NCBI RefSeq assembly: GCF_016907955.1
Contig: NZ_JAFBCX010000018.1
Span: forward strand, 81,348 to 145,347
Length of the DNA stretch: 64,000 nt
Direction: 5' to 3'
Origin: Lentzea nigeriaca
Lineage (GTDB): Bacteria; Actinomycetota; Actinomycetes; Mycobacteriales; Pseudonocardiaceae
Under the pieces are notes generated by a model that worked only from the letters and a program-made list of their open reading frames with translations, searched no databases and was not told the DNA's origin. Each line of letters starts with the position of its first letter. Position 1 is the stretch's first letter. The translations under genes were made by a program, and so were the position numbers. This document shows, piece after piece, positions 8,309-16,626 of the stretch.

Positions 8309-8773
8309 TCAGTCCCGGCGCAACGGGACGACCACCTCGGTGAGGTAGTCACCAGGCGTCGCCGCGGTGTCCGGTCCCGTGAGGTACAGCTCCCGCGGCG
8401 GCCCGGCCTGCTCGAGGCCGTGTTCGCGAATCCACGCGAACAAAGCCTCGTAGGCAGCGTTGATCTCGTCGTAACGGCCGCGGTGGAACGTCATCGCGAC
8501 CGGCCCCTCCGGCAGCACGACGATGTCGATCGCCTCGCTGCCGTCGGGGCTGCCGGAGATCGGCAGGTACAGGTCGAGATCGACTTCCTGACCGGGGGCC
8601 GGGCAGCTGAGCTGCGGCGGCCCGGTGGGTGTCACGGCGGAGCGTGAGGCGAAGTCGTAGAGGTTCTGCAGTCCTTCGCCGACGGCGCTGGCGATGCGGG
8701 CAGCCGTCGTGTGCACCCGCTGGTGGCAGGTGACGGTGGAGGGGAACTCGGTGAGGGTCACGTCGTACGTCAT
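8309..8773 (-). CDS. GyrI-like small-molecule-binding domain protein
   Basis: 154 residues. The pattern of a stand-alone GyrI-like/effector-binding domain: MTYDVTLTEFPSTVTCHQRV at the start, an acidic central strand (EVDLDLYLPI), GPVAMTFHRGRYDEINAAY in the middle and the closing strand YLTEVVVPLRRD. Such proteins bind hydrophobic cations or act as inhibitors of cytotoxic agents; the ligand here is unknown. It has no fused DNA-binding domain. Confidence 0.78.
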   Translation of the reverse strand: MTYDVTLTEFPSTVTCHQRVHTTAARIASAVGEGLQNLYDFASRSAVTPTGPPQLSCPAPGQEVDLDLYLPISGSPDGSEAIDIVVLPEGPVAMTFHRGRYDEINAAYEALFAWIREHGLEQAGPPRELYLTGPDTAATPGDYLTEVVVPLRRD

Positions 8774-8913
8774 GAGCCTGAGGATCCGCAGCGGACGGGG
8801 TGCGGGGCAGAGTCCAACGGCTCGTGGTGCCGGGAAACTCGGCGGTTCGGGCGTGCCCGGTGCGGCAGGGCGAGCGGCGGCGGGTCTCCCTGCCGCACCG
8901 TGTCGTCCCGCGA

Positions 8914-9192
8914 TCAGAAGATGATCTCGCAGCCGGACAGCGACTCGAAGCGCGAGTCGCAGCGGTCCGCGCCTCCCTCGCGGCCGTCGCCCACGTCCAG
9001 GCCGGACTGGTCGGTCAGCGTGTCGTTGCCCGCGCCACCTTCGAGCCGGTCCGGACCCTCACCGCCGAGCAGCGTGTCGTCGCCCGCCTCACTGCCGAGG
9101 ACGTCGCTGCCGTTCGTCCCGACCTGCGTCGCTGCCAGGCCGTTGCACGTCTGCGGTTGCGCCGACGCCGTGGCCGTCGGCCAGGGCACCAT
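8914..9192 (-). CDS. Short RTX-type calcium-binding repeat protein
   Basis: 92 residues. Contains tandem nonapeptides of the hemolysin type (GSDVLGSEAGDDTLLGG, then EGPDRLEGGAGNDTL), which form a calcium-bound beta-roll, and two C-terminal Cys. Preceding residues FLPTAG-MVPWPTATASA look like the end of a secretory signal (AxA before QPQTCNG), yet no start codon with a positively charged n-region is found upstream: the frame runs back into the neighbouring gene. Either the signal is degraded or the true start is unusual. Probably a secreted protein or fragment of one. Confidence 0.55.
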   Translation of the reverse strand: MVPWPTATASAQPQTCNGLAATQVGTNGSDVLGSEAGDDTLLGGEGPDRLEGGAGNDTLTDQSGLDVGDGREGGADRCDSRFESLSGCEIIF

Positions 9193-9229
9193 CCCCGCGG
9201 TCGGCAGGAACAGGTCAAATCCAGGCGGC

Positions 9230-10156
9230 TCAACGGGTACGGCGCAGCCAGGTGCTCACGAGACTGGTGGCGAGCAGCACCGCGCCCGCCACGAGGAGCA
9301 GCACGCCTCCACCCACGGCACCATCGGTCAGGTCCCACACCATTTCCGGCACCACGATCGTCGTGGCGACCACACCCGCCACGAGCAACACCGTCGAGTG
9401 CACGACGAGGTAGACGGCGAAACAGGCGACAGCGAGCCCGGCGGTGAGCGAGTAGGTCACCCATGCCTTGTCGCCCAGCGGTTGCTGCGCGCCGAACAAC
9501 GCCGTCGCGGCACCGACGGCCAGCGCGAGCGGAACCGGGCGCAGAACGTCCACAAGGGACAGGAGAGCGCCGATCAGCCCGAGCGCGAACAACGCCACAC
9601 CCACGACGAGCAGGGTGTCGCCGGCGAACTCGGTGGTCCACGCGACGACAGCGGCGATCGCGGCCCCCGCCAGCGCCAGGTAGGCCAGCGCCGTCGGCAC
9701 CAGCACGTAGGCGACGACCGCCACGACGAAGGCGGTCGTCGCACCGACGACGAACTCGCGAGACGACACCGCTGTTCCCGCCGTGAACGCCGACGTCACC
9801 ACGGCGAGCGAGAACAACGTGGTGACCACTCGCCCGCGCACACCCGCGACGGTGCGCACCGATCCGCCCGCCACGACGAGGGCAGCCACGACCAGCCCGA
9901 CCGTGGCGGCCCCGAGCACCGCGACCCTGGTGAGGCGGGACATGTCCTCCCAGGACAGTCCGAGCAGCAACGCGGCCCCGCCGAGGACGAGCCCGCCGCC
10001 GACGTACGCGGCCAGCTCGGTGACGAGATCGGCCACGCGCCGCGGGGCGCCGGTGTCCTCGAGTGCCTGGCGGACGGCGCTTTCCTGCTCGGCGGACAGC
10101 ACGCCCCGCGTGGTGAGGTCGTGCAGCGCCTGGTCCTGCCTCGCGGTCATCGCCAT
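9230..10156 (-). CDS. DUF2157-like integral membrane protein
   Basis: About 308 residues. A soluble helical head (ARQDQALHDLTTRGVLSAEQ, then ALEDTGAPRRVADLV) precedes eight to ten hydrophobic helices such as GGGLVLGGAALLLGLSW and AYLALAGAAIAAVVAW; the chain ends in WLRRTR. The short helical head plus multi-helix body resembles DUF2157, of unknown function. Start: ATG at 10156 (MAMTARQ) has AAGGGG eight bases ahead; the in-frame extension upstream is low-quality. Divergent from the Rv1733c-like gene. Confidence 0.7.
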   Translation of the reverse strand: MAMTARQDQALHDLTTRGVLSAEQESAVRQALEDTGAPRRVADLVTELAAYVGGGLVLGGAALLLGLSWEDMSRLTRVAVLGAATVGLVVAALVVAGGSVRTVAGVRGRVVTTLFSLAVVTSAFTAGTAVSSREFVVGATTAFVVAVVAYVLVPTALAYLALAGAAIAAVVAWTTEFAGDTLLVVGVALFALGLIGALLSLVDVLRPVPLALAVGAATALFGAQQPLGDKAWVTYSLTAGLAVACFAVYLVVHSTVLLVAGVVATTIVVPEMVWDLTDGAVGGGVLLLVAGAVLLATSLVSTWLRRTR

Positions 10157-10309
10157 GGTCGTCACCCCTTCGCCCGCGTTTTCATTGTGGCCTGGCAGGA
10201 CCAGGACAGCGACACTGGTTGGTTCACGGGTGGTTCGCCCTCCCGGACGGCCCACGCCGGAGCATCCTTCGCGGCGGGCGAGCCGTCGCGGAAACCGTCC
10301 TTCCCCGAG

Positions 10310-10323
10310 GTGACCAATGACCC
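10310..10323 (+). promoter_or_regulatory. Candidate DevR-type box before the Rv1733c-like gene
   Basis: GTGACCAATGACCC agrees with GGGACTWWAGTCCC at 10 of 14 positions. It lies 50 bases before the preferred start at 10374, the distance seen for the other boxes here. Weaker than the best copies. Confidence 0.4.
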
Positions 10324-10373
10324 TGGGAATGCGATCCTGGTCAGGAGAAACCTTGCTCGCGGAGGTGGACACC

Positions 10374-10967
10374 ATGGGTTCGAAGCCGCTCTCGCGAGTC
10401 GTCCGGCAGGCCTTCCCCGGCCGCAACGAGCTGGCGACCGCCGGCGATCGCCTCGAAGGCGCGGTGCTGGCCGCCGCCCTGGTGATCGCGCTGCTCGCCG
10501 TGCCCGTCGCGGGCGCTGTCGGCTCCGAACTCCACGCGAGGCAGCAGACGCGGGTGGCGGTGGACCAGCAGACCCGTCAGCGCGCCGACGCCGTGCTGGC
10601 GGAGAACGCCCCGCCCGCCGCGCACGTGGATGATCGCGGCACGGTGCTGGAGGCGGTACCGGTGCGGGCGAGGTGGCTCGGGCCGGACGGGCAGGAGCGG
10701 CAGGGCGAGGTGCAGGCCCACTACGGAGCGACCGCCGGCACCACCGTGCCGATCTGGATCGACCGGCACGGTGGCCTGACGGCGCCGCCGTTGTCCGCCG
10801 AGGGCGCGGTGATCACGGCGATCGGCGCGGCCCTGCTGGTGTGGGGCGCGGCGACGGCGGCGGTCGCGTTGCTCTACCTCGTCACCCGGTTCGTGCACAC
10901 TCGGCTGCGCAGGCGGCGCTGGGAACTGGAGTGGCGGCAGGTCTCCCGCGAGTGGACGGCACGCTGA
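10374..10967 (+). CDS. Rv1733c-family membrane protein
   Basis: About 197 residues with one hydrophobic helix near the N-terminus (LAAALVIALLAVPVAGAVG) and one near the C-terminus (AALLVWGAATAAVALLYLV), separated by an extracytoplasmic region with VPVRARWLGPDGQ and GTTVPIWIDRHG, and ending in an Arg-rich tail. This layout and the W-D-RHG-LTAPP motif are those of the Rv1733c family, a DosR-regulon membrane antigen in Mycobacterium tuberculosis of unknown biochemical role. The start at 10374 (MGSKPLSRVV) is chosen for its SD GGAGGTGG; an in-frame ATG at 10317 overlaps the putative DevR box. Convergent with the next gene, one base between the stops. Confidence 0.82.
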   Translation: MGSKPLSRVVRQAFPGRNELATAGDRLEGAVLAAALVIALLAVPVAGAVGSELHARQQTRVAVDQQTRQRADAVLAENAPPAAHVDDRGTVLEAVPVRARWLGPDGQERQGEVQAHYGATAGTTVPIWIDRHGGLTAPPLSAEGAVITAIGAALLVWGAATAAVALLYLVTRFVHTRLRRRRWELEWRQVSREWTAR

Positions 10968-10968
10968 C

Positions 10969-11304
10969 TCAGCCGCGCCGGGCCCTGACGATGCGCAACG
11001 CCACGAAGAGCGCGGCGATGGCGACCGCACCGGCCGTGGCGACCAGGCGGTTCACGTCGACGGCAGGCTCCCAGCGGACGTTGCCGTCCTTGATGACGTA
11101 GGCACCGGTGGGCTTCGCGTTGAGCCCGAAGCCGCCGCCCTCTCCCTGCTGGCCCTTCTCGTCCTTCCCGGTGCCCCCGCCCGCGCCGCCGGAGAGCGTC
11201 GCGGCGGCGATCACCGTGACGCCGTCCTTCTCGTAGGGCTCGGCGTAGACCTTCCTGGCCTCCAGCGAGTCCTTGGTCTTCGCGATCAGTTCGTCGACCT
11301 TCAT
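10969..11304 (-). CDS. GerW/YtfJ-family protein
   Basis: 111 residues. N-terminal KVDELIAKTKDSLEARKVYA, the signature TVIAAATLSGGAGGGTG, a Gly-rich linker with EKGQQGEGGGFGLNAKPTG, then KDGNVRWEPAVDVNR and a C-terminal membrane helix. GerW-type proteins affect spore germination in Bacillus; actinobacterial copies are uncharacterised. The ATG overlaps the ackA stop (ATGA), so it is the third gene of the xfp-ackA operon, which suggests a membrane-linked role in acetate or dormancy metabolism rather than sporulation (inference). Confidence 0.8.
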   Translation of the reverse strand: MKVDELIAKTKDSLEARKVYAEPYEKDGVTVIAAATLSGGAGGGTGKDEKGQQGEGGGFGLNAKPTGAYVIKDGNVRWEPAVDVNRLVATAGAVAIAALFVALRIVRARRG

Positions 11305-12350
11305 GAGCACTCCTCGAAGTCAAGAACGGCACGCGTCCGACCCGCGATCTCCAGGTCTTCCCGCGCTTCCACCACGAACACGTCCATCGCACCGAGAAAC
11401 GCCAGCCTGGCGCCGACCTCGGTGCGCAGCTCTGCATCGTGTTCACCCACGCCTCCGGTGAACACCAGGACATCGATACCACCGAGAGACGCGGCCATGG
11501 CGGCGATTGCCTGACACAGCCGATGCACGTACACGCGCAACGCCAGCATCGCGCGCTCGTCACCGGCCTCCGCGGCACGGCGCACGTCCCGCATGTCACC
11601 GGTCCCGCTCAGACCGGCGAGCCCCGAGTGGTGTTCCAGGCCGTCCTCCAGCTCGTCGAGCGAGAGGCCCGCCCGCAGCAGCCACACCAGCAGGCCGGGA
11701 TCGACGTCACCGCTGCGGGTCGCCATCACCAGACCGGCGAGGGGAGTGAAGCCCATCGTGGTGTCGACGGATCGTCCCTTGTGGATGGCCGCGAGCGATG
11801 CCCCGGCGCCCAGGTGGCAGCTCACCACCCGAGCGTCCGGTGCGCCGGCCAGTTCGACCGCCCTGCGTGACGCGTAGGCGTGGGAGAGGCCGTGGAACCC
11901 GTAGCGGCGCAGATCCCATTTCTGCCGCCACTGCGAGGGCAGCGCGTAGGTGGTGGCGTGCGGCGGCATCGTGGCGTGGAACGCCGTGTCGAAGCACGCC
12001 ACCTGCCGCACTCCGGGCAGCACCTCACCCACCGCGTCGATGCCGGCCAGCGCACGGGGTTGGTGCAGCGGCGCGAGAGAGGTCAGCCGTTCGAGATCGG
12101 CGCGCACGTGGTCGTCGATCAGGAGAGCCGACGTGGCAGCGCCGCCGTGCACCACGCGGTGCCCGACGGCGTCGACCGCGGGAGCCGCGGCGAGAAAGTC
12201 CCGCAGCGGCCCGGTGTCCGCGTCCCAGCGTTCGACGTGCCGCGCGGCGAGGACGGTGTCGTCCGGGCCGAGCACGCCGAGCTTCAGACTCGACGAGCCC
12301 GCGTTCACCACGAGCACATTTCTCTTGGCAACGTTCCCGGAGAGTGTCAC
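11301..12350 (-). CDS. ackA: Acetate kinase
   Basis: 349 residues. Converts acetyl-phosphate and ADP to acetate and ATP. Signature 1, VLVVNAGSSSLK, is at the N-terminus, signature 2 is AVGHRVVHGG, and HLGAGASLAAI, DTTMGFTPLAGLVMATRSGD and VFTGGVGEH give the ASKHA nucleotide and substrate sites. It is shorter than the usual 400 residues because several loops are trimmed, but all core motifs are kept. The GTG start overlaps the phosphoketolase stop (GTGA), so acetyl-phosphate made by that enzyme is coupled to ATP formation. The downstream GerW-like gene also overlaps. Confidence 0.93.
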   Translation of the reverse strand: MTLSGNVAKRNVLVVNAGSSSLKLGVLGPDDTVLAARHVERWDADTGPLRDFLAAAPAVDAVGHRVVHGGAATSALLIDDHVRADLERLTSLAPLHQPRALAGIDAVGEVLPGVRQVACFDTAFHATMPPHATTYALPSQWRQKWDLRRYGFHGLSHAYASRRAVELAGAPDARVVSCHLGAGASLAAIHKGRSVDTTMGFTPLAGLVMATRSGDVDPGLLVWLLRAGLSLDELEDGLEHHSGLAGLSGTGDMRDVRRAAEAGDERAMLALRVYVHRLCQAIAAMAASLGGIDVLVFTGGVGEHDAELRTEVGARLAFLGAMDVFVVEAREDLEIAGRTRAVLDFEECS

Positions 12351-14671
12351 TGCCACGTCCAGTCGCGCACCTCGGGCAGGTCCTCGCCGTGCTCGCGGAT
12401 CCACGCGTGGTGGCGGGTGCGCTGGTCCTGCATGAGCTGCCGCAGCCGGGCGGCCTTCGGGCCGAGCCCCGGCACGCGGTCGACGACGTCGATGACGAGC
12501 CGGTAGCGGTCCATGTCGTTGAGCACCAGCATGTCGAACGGCGTCGTGGTCGTGCCCTCCTCCTTGTAACCGCGCACGTGGAGGTTGCGGTGGTTGGTGC
12601 GCCGGTAGGTCAGCCGGTGGATCAGCCACGGATAGCCGTGGTAGGCGAAGATCACCGGGCGGTCCGTCGTGAACACCGCGTCGAACTCGCGGTCCGGCAT
12701 GCCGTGCGGGTGCTCGGTGTCGGGCTGCAGCCGCATCAGGTCCACCACGTTCACCACGCGCACGCGCAGTGACGGCAGATGCTGACGCAGCAACGACGTG
12801 GCGGCCAGCACCTCCACGGTGGGCGCATCACCCGCGCACGCGAGCACCACGTCCGGCTCGTCCTCGTCGTTGCTCGCCCACTCCCAGATGCCCGCCCCGC
12901 GCGCGCAGTGCAACGCGGCTTCGTCGGCGGAGAGCCAGTCCGGGGTGTCGTTCTTGCCCGCGACGATCACGTTCACGTAGTCGCGGCTGCGCAGGCAGTG
13001 GTCGGCGACCTGGAGCAACGTGTTGGTGTCCGGCGGCAGGTAGACGCGGACGACCTCGGCCTTCTTGTTCATCACGTGATCGATGAAGCCGGGGTCCTGG
13101 TGGGAGAAGCCGTTGTGGTCCTGCCGCCACACGTGCGAGCTGAGCAGGTAGTTGAGCGACGCGATCGGCCGTCGCCAGTCCAGCCGCTGGTGCGTCTTGA
13201 GCCACTTGGCGTGCTGGTTGAACATCGAGTCGACGATGTGGATGAACGCCTCGTAGCAGTTGAACAGCCCGTGCCTGCCCGTCAGCAGGTAGCCCTCCAG
13301 CATGCCCTGGCACAGGTGCTCGGACAGCACCTCGACGACCCTGCCGTCGTGCGACAGGTGCTCGTCCACGGGCAGCGTCTCGGCCTGCCACTGCTTGCCG
13401 GTCACCTCGAACACCGCGCCGAGCCGGTTGGAGGCCGTCTCGTCGGGCCCGAACACGCGGAAGTCGGCGGCACCGGCGTTGAGCGTGATGATGTCGCGCA
13501 GCATCCGGCCGAGCGCCCTGGTCGGCTCGGACTGCGTGGTGCCGTGTTTGACGACGTCGACGGCGTGCTCCCGCACCGACGGCATCTTCAGTTCGCGCAA
13601 CAGCAGACCGCCGTTGGCGTGCGGGGTCGCGCCCATCCGGCGGGTGCCGTGCGGCACCAGCTCGGAGAGTTCCGGCCGTGGCGCGCCGTTCGCGTCGAAC
13701 AGCTCCTCCGGCAGGTAGCTGCGCAGCCACGCCTCCAGCTGCCTCAGGTGGTCCGGGTTGTCCCGCACGCCGGCGAGCGGCACCTGGTGCGCGCGCCAGG
13801 TGTTCTCGACCGGCACACCGTCCACTTCGGACGGGCCGGTCCACCCCTTCGGGCTGCGCAGCACGATCATCGGCCAGCGCGGCCGGTCGGTGCGCACCTT
13901 GATCCGCGCGATCTCGCCCACCACCTGGTCGAGCACCTCGGCCATGCGGGCGTGCATCACGTCCGGCTCGTCGCCCTCGACGTAGTACGGCGTGTAGCCG
14001 TACCCGCGCAGCAACGCGTCGAGCTCGTCGCGCGGGATGCGCGCGAGCAGGCTCGGGTTCGCGATCTTGTAGCCGTTGAGGTGCAGGATCGGCAGCACCG
14101 CGCCGTCCCGCACCGGGTTGAGGAACTTGTTGGCGTGCCAGCTGGTCGCGAGCGGCCCGGTCTCGGCCTCGCCGTCACCGACCACGCACGCCACGATCAG
14201 GTCCGGGTTGTCGAACGCCGCGCCGAACGCGTGGGCCAGCGAGTAGCCCAGCTCACCGCCCTCGTGGATGGAGCCCGGCACCTCGGGCGCCACGTGGCTC
14301 GGCACGCCGCCGGGGAAGGAGAACTGCCGGAACAGCCTGCGCATGCCCTCGCCGTCGCGCGGCACGTCCGGGTAGGTCTCGCTGTAGGTGCCCTCCAGCC
14401 AGGTGTTCGCGAGCAGCGCGGGACCGCCGTGCCCCGGCCCGGTCACGAACAGCACCTCCAGGTCGCGTTCCTTGATGACGCGGTTCAGGTGGGCGTAGAC
14501 GAAGTTCAGACCCGGCGTCGTTCCCCAGTGCCCGAGCAACCGGGGCTTGATGTGCTCGGGCGCGAGCGGCTCGGTCAGCAGCGGGTTGTCCATCAGGTAG
14601 ATCTGGCCGGCCGACAGGTAGTTGGCGGCTCGCCAGTACGCGTCGACCAGCGACAGGTCGGCGTGGGACAT
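12347..14671 (-). CDS. xfp: Phosphoketolase (xylulose-5-P/fructose-6-P)
   Basis: 774 residues, full length for the family. Thiamine-diphosphate enzyme that splits xylulose 5-phosphate or fructose 6-phosphate with phosphate to acetyl-phosphate. Seen: N-terminal LSLVDAYWRAANYLSAGQIY, LLGHWGTTPGLNFVYAHLNR, GPGHGGPA, the ThDP site VVGDGEAETGPLATSWH, and C-terminal DYVNVIVAGKNDTPDWLS. ATG start with SD GAGGAG. First gene of a three-gene overlapping operon with ackA; the pair bypasses lower glycolysis and makes ATP without respiration. A near-perfect DevR-type palindrome lies 59 bases upstream, fitting induction in hypoxia. Confidence 0.95.
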   Translation of the reverse strand: MSHADLSLVDAYWRAANYLSAGQIYLMDNPLLTEPLAPEHIKPRLLGHWGTTPGLNFVYAHLNRVIKERDLEVLFVTGPGHGGPALLANTWLEGTYSETYPDVPRDGEGMRRLFRQFSFPGGVPSHVAPEVPGSIHEGGELGYSLAHAFGAAFDNPDLIVACVVGDGEAETGPLATSWHANKFLNPVRDGAVLPILHLNGYKIANPSLLARIPRDELDALLRGYGYTPYYVEGDEPDVMHARMAEVLDQVVGEIARIKVRTDRPRWPMIVLRSPKGWTGPSEVDGVPVENTWRAHQVPLAGVRDNPDHLRQLEAWLRSYLPEELFDANGAPRPELSELVPHGTRRMGATPHANGGLLLRELKMPSVREHAVDVVKHGTTQSEPTRALGRMLRDIITLNAGAADFRVFGPDETASNRLGAVFEVTGKQWQAETLPVDEHLSHDGRVVEVLSEHLCQGMLEGYLLTGRHGLFNCYEAFIHIVDSMFNQHAKWLKTHQRLDWRRPIASLNYLLSSHVWRQDHNGFSHQDPGFIDHVMNKKAEVVRVYLPPDTNTLLQVADHCLRSRDYVNVIVAGKNDTPDWLSADEAALHCARGAGIWEWASNDEDEPDVVLACAGDAPTVEVLAATSLLRQHLPSLRVRVVNVVDLMRLQPDTEHPHGMPDREFDAVFTTDRPVIFAYHGYPWLIHRLTYRRTNHRNLHVRGYKEEGTTTTPFDMLVLNDMDRYRLVIDVVDRVPGLGPKAARLRQLMQDQRTRHHAWIREHGEDLPEVRDWTWQ

Positions 14672-14729
14672 GACGCACTCCTCTGCTCGATGTGCCTCCC
14701 ACGGTGCTGACTGAACGGATCCAGGACCA

Positions 14730-14743
14730 GGGACTCAGGTCCC
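14730..14743 (-). promoter_or_regulatory. DevR/DosR-type box (GGGACTCAGGTCCC) before xfp
   Basis: Twelve of 14 positions match GGGACTWWAGTCCC and the arms GGGAC and GTCCC are both intact. It lies 59 bases before the xfp start. A weaker site (14753-14766, about 9 of 14) follows at a 23-bp centre-to-centre distance. Confidence 0.7.
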
Positions 14744-14777
14744 GGTGTGCCCGGCTCTTTCGGACCTGTCTCGGTTG

Positions 14778-15179
14778 TCACTTCGTACGGAGGTTCAGAT
14801 GAGGCACGCGGGCGCGACGGAGCGACAACGCGCTGAGGAGCTCCGCGACGAGTTCCGGCTCGCCCTCGACCTTGACGAACACGCCACGGACGTCGTTGCC
14901 CGCCAGGCCGGTGAAGAATTCCCGGGACGTCCGGGAGCCGCAACGCCAACCCTTTCCTCGTAGCCCTCGCAAGACTGATCTGCCAATGGCCTGGACAATG
15001 TTGTCGGGGGTCGGAAAATGGGCCGGAAGGGTGACGGGGTCGATCGAGGTCTTTCCCGTCGTGGAGCTGACCCGGAGTGTTCTCCGCAAGGCCGCCCTCG
15101 GTGCCGGAAATGCGACTTCATCCGCCGCTGCGCCGACGGCGCCGGGGCTGGGCGGCAGGGTGCAGGTGTCGTGCCGCAC
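14778..15179 (-). pseudogene. Possible decayed gene, unrecognised
   Basis: A GTG-initiated frame of 133 residues. The C-terminal 45 residues have strong G/C third positions and protein-like sequence (GVFVKVEGEPELVAELLSA, then RRARVPHLNLRTK), but the middle is AT-leaning at third positions. Upstream, at 15250-15180, another frame reads VPTTWVKELGGRRLHVDLDP with good codon bias, suggesting one gene broken by a frameshift near 15180. No family was recognised. The rest of 15251-15557 shows only a weak plus-strand frame (MEPATFAERITAVLAWEG) and no confident gene. Confidence 0.3.
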
Positions 15180-15557
15180 CTGCCCCCAGCCGGGTCGAGG
15201 TCGACGTGCAACCGCCGCCCACCGAGTTCCTTCACCCAGGTGGTCGGCACCCGAACGAGTTGACTTCGCGCAGGTCAGAGGAGCCTGATCCGGCGGACGG
15301 CGACATGGAGCCTGCGACCTTCGCCGAGCGGATAACGGCCGTGCTGGCCTGGGAGGGGGTCACTCGCGAGGCAGCCAGGCGTGCCGGTCAGGACGGTCAG
15401 CGGATGGGCGGGCGGCGAGCCGTTTCGCTGACGGTCGAGTCGCGACCATCAGCATTCTTCATGAGGAGGAATGGTGTGGTCTTGCGTGTCCTGCCGACCG
15501 TGAAGTAAACAACCACACCTGACTCACTCAAATGTCTGCCGACGTGAAGAAGGGCTC

Positions 15558-16133
15558 GTGGCAAAAGCTCCGACTACTGATCGTGTCGACCGTTTCAACG
15601 AATTGTCACAACGGCGCGCCATCCCTTTGGCCGATCTCGCCGACGACATCGCGCGCATCTGTCACCGAATGGCCGAACGGTTCCGCGCGGGAGGCGAGCT
15701 CGTCGTCTTCGGCAACGATGGCCCGAGTACCGGCGCCGGGCACGTCGCGGTGGAGTTCGTCCACCCGGTGATCGTCGGCGAACGCGCCCTGCCCGCCGTC
15801 TCCCTGACCTCGGGCGTCGCCACGCTGGCCGGCGTGGCCGCGCGGGCGGGCTGCGAAGAGACGTTCGCGCACCAGATCCGCTGCCTCGGCGAACCGTCCG
15901 ACATCGCGCTGGGCCTGTCCGCGGACGGCACGTGCGAGAACGTCGCGCGCGGCCTGGCCGTGGCCGCCGAGCTCGGCATGCTCACCGTCGCGCTGACCGG
16001 TGGCGACGGTGGCCGGATCGTCGCCGACCACGTGCTGGTCGCCGAGGATCCGCTGGTGGTCGAGGAAATCCACGTCACCGCCTACCACCTGCCGTGGGAG
16101 CTGACGCACGTGTTCCTGGAGGGTGTGGCGTGA
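15558..16133 (+). CDS. SIS-domain protein (GmhA-like), hydrogenase-locus type
   Basis: 191 residues with a single SIS sugar-isomerase fold: ADDIARICHRMAERFRAGG, VVFGNDGPSTGAGHVAVEF, SLTSGVATLAGVAARAG, and VALTGGDGGRIVADHVLV. GmhA isomerises sedoheptulose 7-phosphate, but stand-alone GmhA-like proteins next to hypC are found in actinobacterial [NiFe]-hydrogenase clusters, where their task is unknown. Here it overlaps hypC by GTGA. The GTG start has GAAGAAGGG ahead of it. Context suggests a hydrogenase-maturation accessory that has outlived the hydrogenase genes, none of which are in this window. Confidence 0.78.
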   Translation: MAKAPTTDRVDRFNELSQRRAIPLADLADDIARICHRMAERFRAGGELVVFGNDGPSTGAGHVAVEFVHPVIVGERALPAVSLTSGVATLAGVAARAGCEETFAHQIRCLGEPSDIALGLSADGTCENVARGLAVAAELGMLTVALTGGDGGRIVADHVLVAEDPLVVEEIHVTAYHLPWELTHVFLEGVA

Positions 16134-16357
16134 ACGACGACAAGGAGGTGTGCCGGGAGGACCTCTGCGTGACGTGCGCGGACCTCACGGTGCCCGGCAA
16201 GGTCGTGTACCTGCTCCCCGACGACATGGCGGTCGTGCGCGGCGACGACGGCCACACCTGGGAGGTGAGCATCGCGCTGGTGACCGCCGAGGTCGGCGAC
16301 GTGGTGCTGCTGCACGCCGGTGAGGCGATCGCCCTGCTGCCCGGTGGCGCGAGATGA
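16130..16357 (+). CDS. hypC: HypC/HybG/HupF-family hydrogenase maturation chaperone
   Basis: 75 residues. HypC carries the Fe(CN)2CO group, with HypD, during assembly of the [NiFe] centre and binds the immature large subunit. The family core is visible: VPGKVVYLLPDDMAVVRGDD, then LVTAEVGDVVLLHAGEAIAL. The normal start M-C-x-x-PG is replaced by an extended N-terminus with a CVTC pair before VPGKV, a variant seen in some actinobacteria; which cysteine acts is unclear. GTG start overlaps the SIS stop and the stop overlaps the next ATG, so the operon is tightly coupled. Confidence 0.82.
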   Translation: MNDDKEVCREDLCVTCADLTVPGKVVYLLPDDMAVVRGDDGHTWEVSIALVTAEVGDVVLLHAGEAIALLPGGAR

Positions 16358-16626
16358 CCGAATCGCTCCACCCGCTCCTGTCCACCGATCCGTCCGAAGT
16401 GGACTTCACGGAGGTGGCGGCGTCCACCCCCGAGAAGATCTCCGACTCCGACGCGGAGCTGCTGGAGGACTGCGCCTCCTCCATGACCTCCCGGTTCGCC
16501 GCCGGCGGCGCGCTTTTGGTGTTCTTCGTCGTGCCTTCCTCGTCCGTGCGCCGGATCCAGGAGACCCAGACGACGCTTCACCACGTGCTGTGCGAGCTCA
16601 CCACGGCTGCATCGGAGAGCCGATGA
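16354..16626 (+). CDS. Truncated SIS-like protein in the hydrogenase-accessory operon
   Basis: 90 residues. Residues 30-57 (SDAELLEDCASSMTSRFAAG, then GALLVF) parallel the N-terminal helix and first strand of the SIS protein two genes upstream (ARICHRMAERFRAGGELVVF). After that strand the sequence departs from the SIS fold and ends within 35 residues (VRRIQETQTTLHHVLCEL). No other frame restores the fold. It is best read as a second SIS paralogue cut down by deletion; both ends keep ATGA overlaps, so it may persist because of translational coupling. A functional small protein cannot be excluded. Confidence 0.5.
   Translation: MTESLHPLLSTDPSEVDFTEVAASTPEKISDSDAELLEDCASSMTSRFAAGGALLVFFVVPSSSVRRIQETQTTLHHVLCELTTAASESR

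Noticed and set aside
10181..10215. CAGGACCAGGACAGC as a DevR box for the DUF2157-like gene
   Set aside because: Direct repeats of GGAC rather than inverted arms; does not match the palindrome.
12779..14710. Plus-strand open frame opposite the phosphoketolase gene
   Set aside because: Antisense shadow: composition is dominated by V, H, R, Q as expected from the complement of a GC3-biased gene, and xfp is unambiguous on the minus strand.
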